50,815 nt of DNA, taken from positions 1 through 50,815 of the forward strand of contig CASEEM010000033.1 in the NCBI GenBank assembly GCA_949286985.1. Reading direction: 5' to 3'. How positions within the stretch are numbered: the stretch's first letter is position 1; every line of letters starts with the position of its first letter. Position numbers and translations under genes: made by a program. This DNA comes from an uncultured Eubacteriales bacterium (GTDB taxonomy: Bacteria > Bacillota > Clostridia > Peptostreptococcales > Anaerovoracaceae). Positions 42,186 through 50,608 of this stretch are shown here, in pieces. The notes under the pieces were generated by a model that did no database searches, was not told the DNA's origin, and worked only from the letters and a program-made list of their open reading frames with translations.

Positions 42186-45100
42186 TTATACCGGCGTCAG
42201 CGGGAGCCGGATGGCTTATTACATCGCACAAGCGATTGAAAAGAGGGAGAAGGCGTTAATCGTCGTCTCTTCGGAGCGAGCGGCCGAACGACTGAAGGCC
42301 GACCTCGCTTTCTTTGACGCGCGTCCGATTTTCATCCTTCCCGAGGAGGAAGAGCTTCCGTCGTTCTATGAAGCGCGTGATCGCGCACCACTGGCTGCGA
42401 GAATTCGCGGCATGGCCGCTCTTGTCTCCGGCGAAAAAACCGCCGTCATCGCACCGGTATCGGCGGTGCTTCGTCCGGTGGAATCGAAGGAGCGATTCCT
42501 ATCGCAGCAGACGGCGCTCGAAGTCGGAATGCAGATGGATCCGTCCGACCTTCGGCGGCTCCTCGTTCAGGCCGGATATGAACCGGCACCGGTCACGGAA
42601 TCGCAGGGTGAATTCAGCACGCGAGGCGGCATTCTCGATGTTTTCCCGCCGACGGAGGAGAATCCGGTCCGCATTGAATTCTTTGATGATGAGATCGATT
42701 CCATTCGCTCTTATGATGCCGAGACGCAGCTCTCGCTCGAGAACTTGACGGCGGTCACGATCGTACCGGCTGCGGAATTCGTACCGACGGAAGAAGAGCG
42801 GACGGAGGCTTGGGCAAGGCTTTCGGATGAGATGGACAAAAAGCAGCGAAAGCTCGAGAAGGGTCTAAGGGAAGGTGACGATAAGGAGCTTGAGCTTTTA
42901 CGCGAGCGGAGAGGGCAGCTCGAAGAGCTTTTCACCGAAGCCCCGAGCACTTCGCATTTCGCGGATTATCTTCATTATTTCGAAGAGGGTGAGCATGCCC
43001 TTTGGGATTATATGGAGGACGGCCTCGGGGTCCTCTGCGATCCGGCGCGCATCGTTGAGTCGGTGCCGGAGAACCGGAATAAGGGCGATCTCTATCGCAT
43101 GTATGATAATGATACGCTCTTTCTGACGCCGTTCCCGGAGACGATCAAGGGTGTTCAGACGCTCGATGAGATTCGCAATGTCAGAAGCCGGCAGGTGGCG
43201 CCGTTCAACGGGCAGATGGGCCTTTTCGGACGAGAGCTCCGGACGCTGATAGGGGAGCATTATCATGTCATTCTCGTTACTTCGTCCGAGGACCGCGAGA
43301 AGAGGATCCGCGAATACCTGGAAGAGGCCGGCATCCATGGATATATCGAATTTCGCACCGGCGATCTCAGCGCCGGCATGGTGCTCGAAGAGGAGAAGCT
43401 CTGCTACATCACTGAGCAGGATATCTTCCCGAATCTTCACCGGAGCCGCCGCCGCGCCAAGCGCAGAACTAAGAAGACGCAGGAGTTTTCGGATCTCCAT
43501 CCGGGCGATTATGTCGTCCACGAAGAGCACGGCATCGGCCGCTTTGAAGGCATTAAGAGCATCGAAACCGACGGTGAGATCAAGGATTATCTCAAAATTC
43601 ATTATGCCGGTTCGGATGTTCTCTATATCCCGACGGATCAGATGGACATCGTCCAGCGTTATATCGGCAATGAAGGGAATGCGCCGAGGCTTTCGCGCCT
43701 CTCAGGCGGCGATTGGCGGAATACCCGTGCCAAGGCTCGCCGCGCCATTGAGGAGATCGCGGAGGACCTCATCAAGCTGTATGCCGAACGCGAGATGAAG
43801 GGCGGTTATGCTTTTCAGCCGGATACAGAGTGGCAGCGGACCTTCGAGGATGCCTTCCCTTATGCGGAGACCGAGGATCAGCTGCGAGCCGTTCAGGAGA
43901 TCAAGGAGGATATGGAAAAGCCGCTCCCGATGGACCGGCTGCTCTGCGGAGACGTGGGTTACGGCAAGACGGAGGTGGCGGCGCGTGCGATTTTCAAATG
44001 CCTTGCCGAAGGCAAGCAGGCGGTGCTCTTGGCGCCGACGACCCTCCTTGTCAATCAGCATTACCATACACTGAAGGAACGCCTTCAGGATTTCCCGTTT
44101 CATATCGAGATGCTTTCGCGCTTCGTGAGCGATGCGAAGCAGAAGGAGATTCTGGAAGGGCTGAAGCGCGGCTCGGTAGATTTTGTCGTCGGTACGCACC
44201 GGCTGCTTTCTAAGGATGTCACGTATAAGGATCTTGGCCTTCTCGTCATCGATGAGGAGCAGCGATTCGGCGTCAAGCACAAAGAGCAGATCAAGATGCT
44301 CCGTCAGAATGTTGATGTTCTCACGCTTTCGGCGACACCGATTCCGCGAACGCTCAGCATGTCTCTGACAGGCATCAAAAGCATCAGCACGATCGACGAG
44401 CCGCCGATCGATCGTTATCCGGTTCAGACCTTTGTCGCGCCGGAGGATGATACGCTCCTCAAGCGCGCCATTGAGCGCGAACTCGGACGCGGCGGACAGG
44501 TTTATGTCATCTATAACCGCGTCAAGGGCATTTACGATGTGGCGAAGCATATCGGTGAGCTCGTGCCGGAGGCGCGCATCGTCATCGGCCACGGGCGCAT
44601 GGATGAGACGAATCTCGAGAATGTCATGGTGGATTTCATGGAGGGCGAAGCCGACATTTTTGTCGCCACCACTATCATCGAGAACGGCATCGATATTCCG
44701 AATGCGAATACGATCATTATCCTGCAGGCGGATAAGTTCGGCCTCTCGCAGCTCTATCAGCTTCGCGGGCGTGTCGGCCGCTCTAACCGCTTGGCTTATG
44801 CTTATTTGATCTATCAGCCGCAGAAGGTCATGACGGAGATGGCGCGGAAGAGGCTTGCGGCTATCCGCGAATTCACGGAATTCGGAGCCGGATTCAAGCT
44901 CGCCATGCGCGATCTCGAGCTTCGCGGCGCCGGAAATGTCCTCGGTGAAGCCCAACACGGGCATATTGCCGGCATCGGTTATGAGCTCTATGTGAAGGAA
45001 ATCGACCGCGCCGTCCGCAGGCTGCAGGGCGAGACGGTCGTCGAATCGCGAGCCGAAATCTCCATCGAGATCGATATCCCGGCACGCATTCCGGCTTCCT

Positions 45101-45525
45101 ATATCGAGGACGAAACGCTGCGCCTTCAGGCTTATAAGAAAATTGCGCAGATCGGAAACGAGGAGGAGGCGGAGGATCTCGTGAACGAGCTTATTGACCG
45201 TTATGGAGATCCGCCGGAAATGACGCTCGACCTCATCCGCATTGCCGAGATCAAGTGCCTCGGTACGGAGCTCGGCCTTCAGAAGATTACGGAGCGCGGC
45301 GGCCGCCTGCTGCTGACACTCCTCGAAGAGAACAATGTCGATGCTTATACGCTGATTATGACGAAGCAGCAATACGGAGACCGCCTCCTCATCGGAAGCG
45401 GTTCCAATCCGGTTCTCACGCTGCTTCCGGGCAAGGAAAAGCCGGCACCGGCGCTTCTCGGCTTGATGAAGACCCTTTCCGATGCGCGAAAGGAAGGATT
45501 GGCGCAGGCAGCCGCGGCGGAATAA
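42163..45525 (+). CDS. mfd: Transcription-repair coupling factor Mfd
   Basis: A 1120-aa SF2 translocase that removes stalled RNA polymerase and recruits UvrA. Order: UvrB-like N-terminal module ([15 protein letters not shown]), RNA-polymerase-interacting (CarD-like) domain ([18 protein letters not shown], about 445-460), the helicase core with GDVGYGKT (596-603) and DEEQRFGV (697-704), the TRG motif region, and the C-terminal UvrA-masking domain. GTG 42163 is used because AGGA lies 6 nt upstream; ATG 42175 is an alternative. The N-terminus is about 25 residues shorter than in Bacillus. It follows pth as in Bacillus. Confidence 0.97.
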   Translation: MKARMRSNYTGVSGSRMAYYIAQAIEKREKALIVVSSERAAERLKADLAFFDARPIFILPEEEELPSFYEARDRAPLAARIRGMAALVSGEKTAVIAPVSAVLRPVESKERFLSQQTALEVGMQMDPSDLRRLLVQAGYEPAPVTESQGEFSTRGGILDVFPPTEENPVRIEFFDDEIDSIRSYDAETQLSLENLTAVTIVPAAEFVPTEEERTEAWARLSDEMDKKQRKLEKGLREGDDKELELLRERRGQLEELFTEAPSTSHFADYLHYFEEGEHALWDYMEDGLGVLCDPARIVESVPENRNKGDLYRMYDNDTLFLTPFPETIKGVQTLDEIRNVRSRQVAPFNGQMGLFGRELRTLIGEHYHVILVTSSEDREKRIREYLEEAGIHGYIEFRTGDLSAGMVLEEEKLCYITEQDIFPNLHRSRRRAKRRTKKTQEFSDLHPGDYVVHEEHGIGRFEGIKSIETDGEIKDYLKIHYAGSDVLYIPTDQMDIVQRYIGNEGNAPRLSRLSGGDWRNTRAKARRAIEEIAEDLIKLYAEREMKGGYAFQPDTEWQRTFEDAFPYAETEDQLRAVQEIKEDMEKPLPMDRLLCGDVGYGKTEVAARAIFKCLAEGKQAVLLAPTTLLVNQHYHTLKERLQDFPFHIEMLSRFVSDAKQKEILEGLKRGSVDFVVGTHRLLSKDVTYKDLGLLVIDEEQRFGVKHKEQIKMLRQNVDVLTLSATPIPRTLSMSLTGIKSISTIDEPPIDRYPVQTFVAPEDDTLLKRAIERELGRGGQVYVIYNRVKGIYDVAKHIGELVPEARIVIGHGRMDETNLENVMVDFMEGEADIFVATTIIENGIDIPNANTIIILQADKFGLSQLYQLRGRVGRSNRLAYAYLIYQPQKVMTEMARKRLAAIREFTEFGAGFKLAMRDLELRGAGNVLGEAQHGHIAGIGYELYVKEIDRAVRRLQGETVVESRAEISIEIDIPARIPASYIEDETLRLQAYKKIAQIGNEEEAEDLVNELIDRYGDPPEMTLDLIRIAEIKCLGTELGLQKITERGGRLLLTLLEENNVDAYTLIMTKQQYGDRLLIGSGSNPVLTLLPGKEKPAPALLGLMKTLSDARKEGLAQAAAAE

Positions 45526-45593
45526 CGCCTCGTTTCCATAGGATATTCACAGAATTAAGGTATAATATAATATCTATTTGTGAGGAGGGCCTT

Positions 45594-46889
45594 ATGCTGT
45601 TCAAGAATATCACCATGATTGACGATCAATGGGAAGCGGTTCGCCGGCGCTATGTCGGAACGCAGGGCGATAAGATCACTTATATCGGGGATTCTATGCC
45701 GGAGGATCCTGCGATTTACGGCGAACAGTATGACGGCACGAATCGCATCCTCCTTCCGGGATTCGTGAATGCGCATGCACATTCCCCGATGTCCGTTCTT
45801 CGCGGATACGGCGAAGGCCTGCCGCTCGATCGCTGGCTTCATGAACGCATTTTCCCGTTTGAAGCGAAGCTGGACGGCGAGGCGGTTTATTGGTCGACGT
45901 TTCTCTCCTTGGCAGAATCCCTTCGCTTCGGCATCGTCTCGACAAGCGATATGTACATGTTCCACGAGGACGTGATTCGTGCGGCGGTCGAGAGCGGGGT
46001 GAAGATGAACTTCGCGCGTTCGGTGACGAATTTCGCCGGTTATGCGCCGAAGGATAATCCGGAATTCCTGGCGATGAAGGATGCGCTCCGTCATTATCAA
46101 GGAGCCGGAGAGGGGCGCATTCGCATCGATGCGAGCGTTCATGCGGAATACAGCAATGATGAGGCGACGCTTCGCGCGGTTTCCGAGGCGGCGGCCGAGG
46201 AGGGGGCACGGATTCATGTCCATCTCTCGGAGACGGAGAAGGAGACGGAGGAATGCAAGGAACGTCACGACGGCCGGACCCCGGCAGCCTATCTCGATTC
46301 TCTCGGCCTCTTTGACCGCGGCGGTACGGCAGCGCATGGCGTCTGGCTCACTCCCGGGGATCGCGAGATCCTGAAAGCGCGCGGCATGGTCGTCGCAAGC
46401 AATCCGGTCAGCAATCTCAAGCTGTGCAGCGGCGTTTGTGATGTTCCTTCCTTATATAAGGCAGGCGTTCCGGTTGCTCTCGGAACGGACGGACCTTCCA
46501 GCAATAACAGCCTCAATTTCTTCGAAGAGATGAAGATCTTCGCTCTTCTCGGCAAGATGAAGAGCGGCGATCCGGCCGAAATGGATCCGAAGGAGGTCCT
46601 CCGAAGCGCGACGTGCGCCGGCGCCCTGGCGCAGGGAAGGACGGACAGCGGATGCATCTCCAAAGACTTCTGCGCGGATCTCATCGTCGTCGATGCTTCG
46701 GTGCCGAATATGAATCCGGTGCATGATATCCTGAACAATCTCGTTTATGCGGCGGACGGCAAGGATGTCTGCCTCACGATGGTCGGCGGCGAGGTGCTTT
46801 ATCGTGACGGCGATTATACGACCATCGACCTCGAGCGCGTGATTGCCGAGACGGAGCGCGCCAAAGAACGAATTCTTTCAAGCCTATAA
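45594..46889 (+). CDS. mtaD: MTA/SAH deaminase-like amidohydrolase
   Basis: A 431-aa amidohydrolase of the MtaD/SsnA/TrzN branch. The metal site is formed by NAHAHSP (H61, H63), HVHLSET and TDGPSSNNSLNF. Closest family function is deamination of 5'-methylthioadenosine or S-adenosylhomocysteine to the inosine form, part of SAM by-product salvage. Guanine-type or other aromatic deaminases share the fold, so the substrate is inferred. ATG 45594 has GAGGAGGG 4 nt upstream; TATAAT-like boxes at 45561-45571 suggest its own promoter. It interrupts the Bacillus-type mfd-yabM order. Confidence 0.85.
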   Translation: MLFKNITMIDDQWEAVRRRYVGTQGDKITYIGDSMPEDPAIYGEQYDGTNRILLPGFVNAHAHSPMSVLRGYGEGLPLDRWLHERIFPFEAKLDGEAVYWSTFLSLAESLRFGIVSTSDMYMFHEDVIRAAVESGVKMNFARSVTNFAGYAPKDNPEFLAMKDALRHYQGAGEGRIRIDASVHAEYSNDEATLRAVSEAAAEEGARIHVHLSETEKETEECKERHDGRTPAAYLDSLGLFDRGGTAAHGVWLTPGDREILKARGMVVASNPVSNLKLCSGVCDVPSLYKAGVPVALGTDGPSSNNSLNFFEEMKIFALLGKMKSGDPAEMDPKEVLRSATCAGALAQGRTDSGCISKDFCADLIVVDASVPNMNPVHDILNNLVYAADGKDVCLTMVGGEVLYRDGDYTTIDLERVIAETERAKERILSSL

Positions 46890-46929
46890 CCATCGAATCA
46901 AGAACTGACTTACAAGGAGCTTTCATTCT

Positions 46930-48600
46930 ATGAATTATGATAATTATGCAGAAAGAGGCGGACGATTTATCCGAGGCGCGGCGATTCTCTCCATTACCGG
47001 AATCATCGCGAAGGTCCTCGGTGCCTTCTTTCGCATCCCGCTGAATAACTGGATAGGCGCCGAAGGCATGTCTTATTACGGCGTCGCTTATCCGATTTAT
47101 TCCTTCTTCCTGATCATCGCGACGGCAGGCCTTCCGGTCGGCATTTCGAAGATGGTCTCCGACCGCGTAGCAAGGGAAGATTATGCGAATGCGCATCGCA
47201 TTTACAAGGTCTCGCTCTATTTGATGGCCTTCCTCGGTATCGTCGGCTTTATCATCTGCTTCTTCGGCGCCGATTTCATTGCGGCAGCCATGGGTAACGA
47301 AGGCGGTGCGGCTTCGCTTCGCGCCATCGCACCGGCACTTTTGACAGCACCGCTGGTATCGTCCTTCCGCGGTTATTCGCAGGGCCAGCAGGATATGCTC
47401 CCGACCGGTGCTTCGGAGATGGCCGAACAGCTCCTCCGCGTCATTGCCGGACTTTCGCTCTCGTATCTCTTCCTTCAGGGAGGGATGGGTCTCGAAAAAG
47501 CCGCTTCCGGAGCCACCTTCGGTGCTTCCGCCGGCTCCATCGCGGCGCTTCTCCTTCTCCTCGTCATCTATGCATCGCGGGGACGTGCGAGAAATGAACG
47601 CATTCGGAAGTCGACCGCGCCGAGGGAATCGAACAAGAATATCTTGAAGGAGCTTCTTCGCATTGCAGTTCCGATCACTATCGGTTCGGCCATTCTTCCG
47701 TTCATGATGATGATCGACCTCATGCTCGTCATGAACAGACTTCAGGCGACCGGTTGGAGTTATGGAGAGTCCAAGGTCCTTTATGGCTTGATCAGCGGTT
47801 TTTGCGATCCTCTGATCGGATTCCCGCAGGTATTCACCATTGCGGTTTCCGTCAGCTTGGTACCGGCCGTATCGGCTGCTTTTGCCAGAAAGGATTATGA
47901 CGACGTCCATCATAATGTTCAGGTCGGCATTAAGACCGGCATGATTATCAGCTTCCCTTGCATGGTCGGTCTGATCACGCTGGCGAAGCCGATTCTGATG
48001 CTCCTCTATCCTTCGCAGCTGGAGGATGCTGTCGCTTCGACCCTGACGCTCCAGATTCTTTCGCTCGGCGTCGTATGCCTTACCATCCTTCGTACGTACT
48101 CGAGCGTCCTTCAGGGAATCGGCCGAGCCGGAATCCCGGTCATCAATTTGACCATCGGTGTCATCTTCAAGTTCATCGTCACTTGGATTCTGGTCGGCAT
48201 TCCTTCGATCAATATTAACGGTGCCGCCATCGGCAACGTCGTCGCTTACGGCACGACGGCGATTCTGAATTACATCATGGTCAGGAAGCTGACCGGTACG
48301 CGCGTTTCGACCTTCCATACCTATGTTAAGCCGCTGGCTGCTTCGCTCATCATGGGCGTCGGTGCCTATTTTTCTTATCAAGGTTTCTACAGCCTGCTCG
48401 GAAGCAACTCGCTCGCTACGCTGGCAGCCATCGTCATCGCTGTCATCGTCTACGTCTTGGCGATTTTCCTTACGCGCTGCATCGGCGAAGACGAGATCCT
48501 GCTCATGCCGAAGGGAAGAACGCTCCTCAGGATCTGCCGGAGACTTCATCTCGTCAAGCGCAAAGACGATCCGTATGCGGATTATGTGCCGAGACATTAG
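46930..48600 (+). CDS. SpoVB/MurJ-type lipid flippase (MOP superfamily)
   Basis: A 556-aa membrane protein with about 14 TM segments of the polysaccharide/oligosaccharidyl-lipid exporter superfamily. The N-terminus FIRGAAILSITGIIAKVLGAFFRIPL is the SpoVB/YtgP/YabM signature, and PLVSSFRGYSQGQQDMLPTGASEMAEQ is characteristic. Such proteins flip lipid II or related carriers; SpoVB acts in spore cortex synthesis, YtgP (MurJ) in growth. Map position after mfd corresponds to Bacillus yabM. ATG 46930 has AAGGAG at 10 nt. A folded RNA element and a broken HU gene follow. Confidence 0.92.
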   Translation: MNYDNYAERGGRFIRGAAILSITGIIAKVLGAFFRIPLNNWIGAEGMSYYGVAYPIYSFFLIIATAGLPVGISKMVSDRVAREDYANAHRIYKVSLYLMAFLGIVGFIICFFGADFIAAAMGNEGGAASLRAIAPALLTAPLVSSFRGYSQGQQDMLPTGASEMAEQLLRVIAGLSLSYLFLQGGMGLEKAASGATFGASAGSIAALLLLLVIYASRGRARNERIRKSTAPRESNKNILKELLRIAVPITIGSAILPFMMMIDLMLVMNRLQATGWSYGESKVLYGLISGFCDPLIGFPQVFTIAVSVSLVPAVSAAFARKDYDDVHHNVQVGIKTGMIISFPCMVGLITLAKPILMLLYPSQLEDAVASTLTLQILSLGVVCLTILRTYSSVLQGIGRAGIPVINLTIGVIFKFIVTWILVGIPSININGAAIGNVVAYGTTAILNYIMVRKLTGTRVSTFHTYVKPLAASLIMGVGAYFSYQGFYSLLGSNSLATLAAIVIAVIVYVLAIFLTRCIGEDEILLMPKGRTLLRICRRLHLVKRKDDPYADYVPRH

Positions 48601-48603
48601 CGG

Positions 48604-48659
48604 TACCGGCTCCTCAGGAGCGCCGCCGGCCTTGTGCCGACTTATCGGCGGCACCGGTA
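48604..48659 (+). other. Compact three-way-junction RNA fold after the flippase gene
   Basis: Three helices pack with almost no unpaired bases. P1 is TACCG (48604-48608) with CGGTA (48655-48659). P2 is GCTCC-TCA-GGAGC (48609-48621). P3 is GCCGCCG (48622-48628) with CGGCGGC (48646-48652), its loop holding a further GGC/GCC pair. There is no T-run, so it is not a standard terminator. It begins 3 nt after the flippase stop and ends 20 nt before the HU ribosome site. Function unknown. Confidence 0.45.
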
Positions 48660-48691
48660 TGCATGAAAGATCTCAGTAAAGGAGGAATACC

Positions 48692-48755
48692 ATGAACAAG
48701 GCAGATTTGATCCTTCAAGGAACGCAAGGCCCTGAAGGAAGCGATGAACCGTTAG
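48692..48755 (+). pseudogene. HU (hup) gene reduced to its first and last codons
   Basis: AAAGGAGGAA is followed by ATG and MNKADLI, the standard HU N-terminus. Immediately after, in another frame, comes SFKERKALKEAMNR and a TAG (48753-48755), which reads like the HU C-terminus (usually PxFKxGKALKxAV). About 70 central codons are missing and the frame is broken, so it is an internal deletion relic. In clostridia an HU gene commonly sits just before the YabO/RqcP gene, as here. Read in the ATG frame it could still make a 33-aa peptide ending at 48793, overlapping rqcP. Another HU gene is expected elsewhere. Confidence 0.55.
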
Positions 48756-48779
48756 TTTTGTTCATGAGAGATAAACAGT

Positions 48780-49019
48780 ATGAGAATAGATAAGTTTTTG
48801 AAAAACTCCCGCATCATCAAGAGACGCACGGTAGCGAAAGAGGCCTGCGAGAAGGGCTGGATCACGGTGAACGGCAAGATCGCGAAGCCGGGCACGGAAG
48901 TCAAGGAGGGGGACATCGTCAAAGTCACCTTCGGATCCAGCGAGCTCGAGGTTCGCATTCTTCGCTTACTTGAAACGGTCAAAAAGCAGGATGCGGATAC
49001 GATGTACGAAGTCCTTTAG
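48780..49019 (+). CDS. rqcP: S4-domain RNA-binding protein RqcP (YabO)
   Basis: A 79-aa single S4 domain (MRIDKFLKNSRIIKRRTVAKEACEKGWITVNG...). In Bacillus this protein, RqcP, stabilises tRNA on the 50S subunit during RqcH-driven alanine tailing in ribosome quality control. Length and the KPGTEVKEGDIVKV strand match. No separate ribosome site stands before ATG 48780; translation may be coupled to the short peptide frame that starts at the HU remnant ribosome site and ends at 48793. The usual followers yabP and yabQ are missing. Confidence 0.92.
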   Translation: MRIDKFLKNSRIIKRRTVAKEACEKGWITVNGKIAKPGTEVKEGDIVKVTFGSSELEVRILRLLETVKKQDADTMYEVL

Positions 49020-49033
49020 ACCATCGAGTCCAC

Positions 49034-49077
49034 ATAAAAAATGCTCTCCCGCACTGCTGCGGGAGAGCATTTTTTAT
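49034..49077. terminator. Bidirectional terminator between rqcP and folT
   Basis: Perfect stem AAAAAATGCTCTCCCGCA/TGCGGGAGAGCATTTTTT with loop CTGC. A-run and T-run flank it, so it works for both convergent genes. Confidence 0.93.
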
Positions 49078-49111
49078 ATCAAACGACGGGGCTGCCCGAA
49101 AGGGGATCGAC

Positions 49112-49636
49112 TTACTGGAATGCGTGGGAAGAGCGGAGGGCGGCGATGACCGTCTTGTCGAGGAACAGGATGGTAACCATATAAATCGGAATGGCGATGA
49201 GCTCCTTGACGATGCGGACGGAGACGAGCGCGAGATAACTCTTGCCGTACAGCATAGAGATCCAAAGCGATCCGAGCCCCAGGTTGAGGACGAGCATGAT
49301 GACCGCACACGCCGCAAGGACGCGGAGCGGTGTGAGGCGCTTCTGATAGAAGAAGAGGCCGTAGATCACGCCGCCAAGGAAGGCGGAGAGGGTGAATCCC
49401 GGGAAAAAGGCTCCGCTCGGGAAGAGTACGGCGCCGATGACGTCGCCGATGGCATGCGCGGCGCCCGCTTTCCACGGACCGTACAGAATAGCGCAGACGA
49501 CGACCGGGAGGAAACCGAAGCCGATGCGAAGAATCGGGGTGTTCACGGACAGGAATCGCGTGAAGATGACGTCAAGCGCGACAAGAATCGCGAGCGTGAC
49601 GAGCTGATGTGTTTTGGATGCACGAAAATCAGGCAT
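49112..49636 (-). CDS. folT: Folate ECF transporter S component FolT
   Basis: A 174-aa membrane protein with about six TM helices, the substrate-binding subunit of an energy-coupling-factor transporter. It has the family patterns RIGFGFLPVVVCAILYGPWKAG and AIGDVIGAVLFPSGAFFPGFTLSAFLGG. The THF riboswitch directly upstream identifies folate as the substrate. The start at 49636 (MPDFRAS) follows AGGAGGT at 7 nt; the frame extending to 49675 would cover the switch's own RBS region and is rejected. The shared EcfA/A'/T module is not in this window. Confidence 0.93.
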   Translation of the reverse strand: MPDFRASKTHQLVTLAILVALDVIFTRFLSVNTPILRIGFGFLPVVVCAILYGPWKAGAAHAIGDVIGAVLFPSGAFFPGFTLSAFLGGVIYGLFFYQKRLTPLRVLAACAVIMLVLNLGLGSLWISMLYGKSYLALVSVRIVKELIAIPIYMVTILFLDKTVIAALRSSHAFQ

Positions 49637-49809
49637 TAGAAAAACCTCCTTTGAACTGATGTTACTGCCCAGCACTATAAAAGGAGGTTTCGGTCCTCAT
49701 ATAATATTGTGCAGTAGCGGATGCAATGACAAACCGCAACCGTGGCAGGCTTTCGTTCACGGACAACATCCCGTTCCGTGACACTTGACGCTTGTCATTT
49801 ACTCTACTG
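49637..49809 (-). ncRNA. THF riboswitch with RBS-sequestering expression platform
   Basis: On the minus strand the aptamer (49713-49809) is closed by P1 CAGTAG/CTACTG. It holds conserved THF-I elements: GCGTCAAGTGTC, GGAACGGGATGTTGTCC, and GGTTTGTCATTGCATCCGCTACTG at the 3' end. Downstream, AAACCTCCTTT can pair perfectly with AAAGGAGGTTT, the folT ribosome site. An alternative hairpin pairs TACTGC (3' strand of P1) with GCAGTA and GAGG with CCTC, hiding the anti-RBS. Thus folate bound: P1 forms, RBS masked, off; no folate: RBS free, on. Confidence 0.9.
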
Positions 49810-49815
49810 ACTAGA

Positions 49816-49844
49816 AGCATATCACATTTGCCCTAAAGGAACAA
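49816..49844 (-). promoter_or_regulatory. Promoter of the folT riboswitch transcript
   Basis: On the minus strand TTGTTC, 17-nt spacer, TATGCT with TGA before the -10. The transcript would start just before the aptamer P1. Confidence 0.65.
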
Positions 49845-49877
49845 GTTTTAAATTTCGCGTAAAGTGCGGAGGGTCGA

Positions 49878-49900
49878 AAAGTGGGCGAAAAGTGTCATAG
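49878..49900 (+). promoter_or_regulatory. Two-repeat AAAGTG operator-like motif before the LytTR gene
   Basis: AAAGTG-GGCG-AAAAGTGTCATAG, matching 18 of 23 positions of the site at 8488-8510 (all differences but one fall in the 4-nt spacer). A third AAAGTG lies at 49861. The candidate binder is MraZ. Confidence 0.5.
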
Positions 49901-49924
49901 CCGTAAAAGGAGAATAAGTTTAAT

Positions 49925-50008
49925 ATGAAGTTAATTACAGATGATGAGGCCGGCAGGAAGATCCGTAAGCAGAAGCTTTCAATATGTAGAGAAAGGAGCA
50001 TGAAATGA
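49925..50008 (+). CDS. Leader ORF, 27 aa, overlapping the LytTR gene
   Basis: ATG 49925 with AAAGGAG (49908-49914) at 10 nt codes a basic peptide (MKLITDDEAGRKIRKQ...). Its stop overlaps the LytTR start by 4 nt (ATGA), the usual sign of translational coupling. It has no signal sequence and does not resemble an AgrD-type peptide precursor. Confidence 0.35.
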   Translation: MKLITDDEAGRKIRKQKLSICRERSMK

Positions 50009-50454
50009 AGGAATTCTTCAGAAGAGAGTATCTCTCTGTGATGAGCGGAACGACGATGGCTCTCATCAAGATCGAGGATATCGAATACATCGAGCGCCGC
50101 GGTCGGAGAAGCTATATCCAGATGGAGCATAAGCGGTATGCGACGACGGAGAAGATCCAGGTGATCGCATCCCAAATCGGCGGGCGCGCCTTCTTCCGGG
50201 CGATGGACTCGCTGATCATCAATTTCGATCACGTAGAACGGATGGAGGCGGACGGCATCTACTTCAGCTCCGGCCATGTCTTCTCGATGGGGAAGAACAA
50301 TATGGCGAAGACCCGGAAGGCTTACAAGATGTATCTCCTTCGCTTCCCGCCGTATTCCACAATGACGGATGACCGTAGATGGGGCATCTTTGAAGCCTCG
50401 AAGGTCGCCGATCAGACGGAAGAGGATGAAGGGAAAAAGATAGAGCAAGAATAA
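50005..50454 (+). CDS. LytTR-domain DNA-binding protein
   Basis: A 149-aa stand-alone LytTR regulator. Residues about 15-115 form the LytTR fold (IKIEDIEYIERRGRRSYIQM, FFRAMDSLIINFDHVERM, GHVFSMGKNNMAKTRKAYK), which binds direct repeats in DNA. There is no receiver domain and no partner kinase here, so its signal is unknown; the acidic C-terminal tail (about 125-149) has no known role. ATG 50005 has AAAGGAG (49992-49998) 6 nt upstream. LytTR proteins often control wall, competence or virulence genes. The AAAGTG motif it shares with the PBP gene hints at a wall-linked regulon. Confidence 0.85.
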   Translation: MKEFFRREYLSVMSGTTMALIKIEDIEYIERRGRRSYIQMEHKRYATTEKIQVIASQIGGRAFFRAMDSLIINFDHVERMEADGIYFSSGHVFSMGKNNMAKTRKAYKMYLLRFPPYSTMTDDRRWGIFEASKVADQTEEDEGKKIEQE

Positions 50455-50464
50455 AAATTAGTGG

Positions 50465-50493
50465 TTGACTTATGATTAAGCGATAAGTATAAT
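50465..50493 (+). promoter_or_regulatory. rRNA operon promoter P1
   Basis: TTGACT (50465-50470), 17-nt spacer, TATAAT (50488-50493), 115 nt before an even stronger promoter. Tandem promoters at this spacing are typical of rrn operons. Confidence 0.75.
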
Positions 50494-50579
50494 AAATCTT
50501 GCACAACTTCAGAGCCTTTACATCTTCTTTACAGAAGAGACGAGCATCGAAAAAAACTTTGAAAAAGTTTTAAAAGTGC

Positions 50580-50608
50580 TTGACAGGCAGGAAGCGGTGC
50601 GATATACT
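50580..50608 (+). promoter_or_regulatory. rRNA operon promoter P2
   Basis: TTGACA (50580-50585), 17-nt spacer, TATACT (50603-50608), preceded by an A/T-rich stretch (50550-50578) like an UP element. Confidence 0.85.

Noticed and set aside
46774..48654. 626-aa minus-strand frame opposite mtaD and the flippase gene
   Set aside because: Arg/Asp/Glu-rich shadow of real plus-strand genes with no domain.
49925..50454. Agr-type quorum-sensing locus
   Set aside because: There is a LytTR protein and a small ORF, but no histidine kinase, no AgrB-like protease, and the peptide lacks AgrD features.
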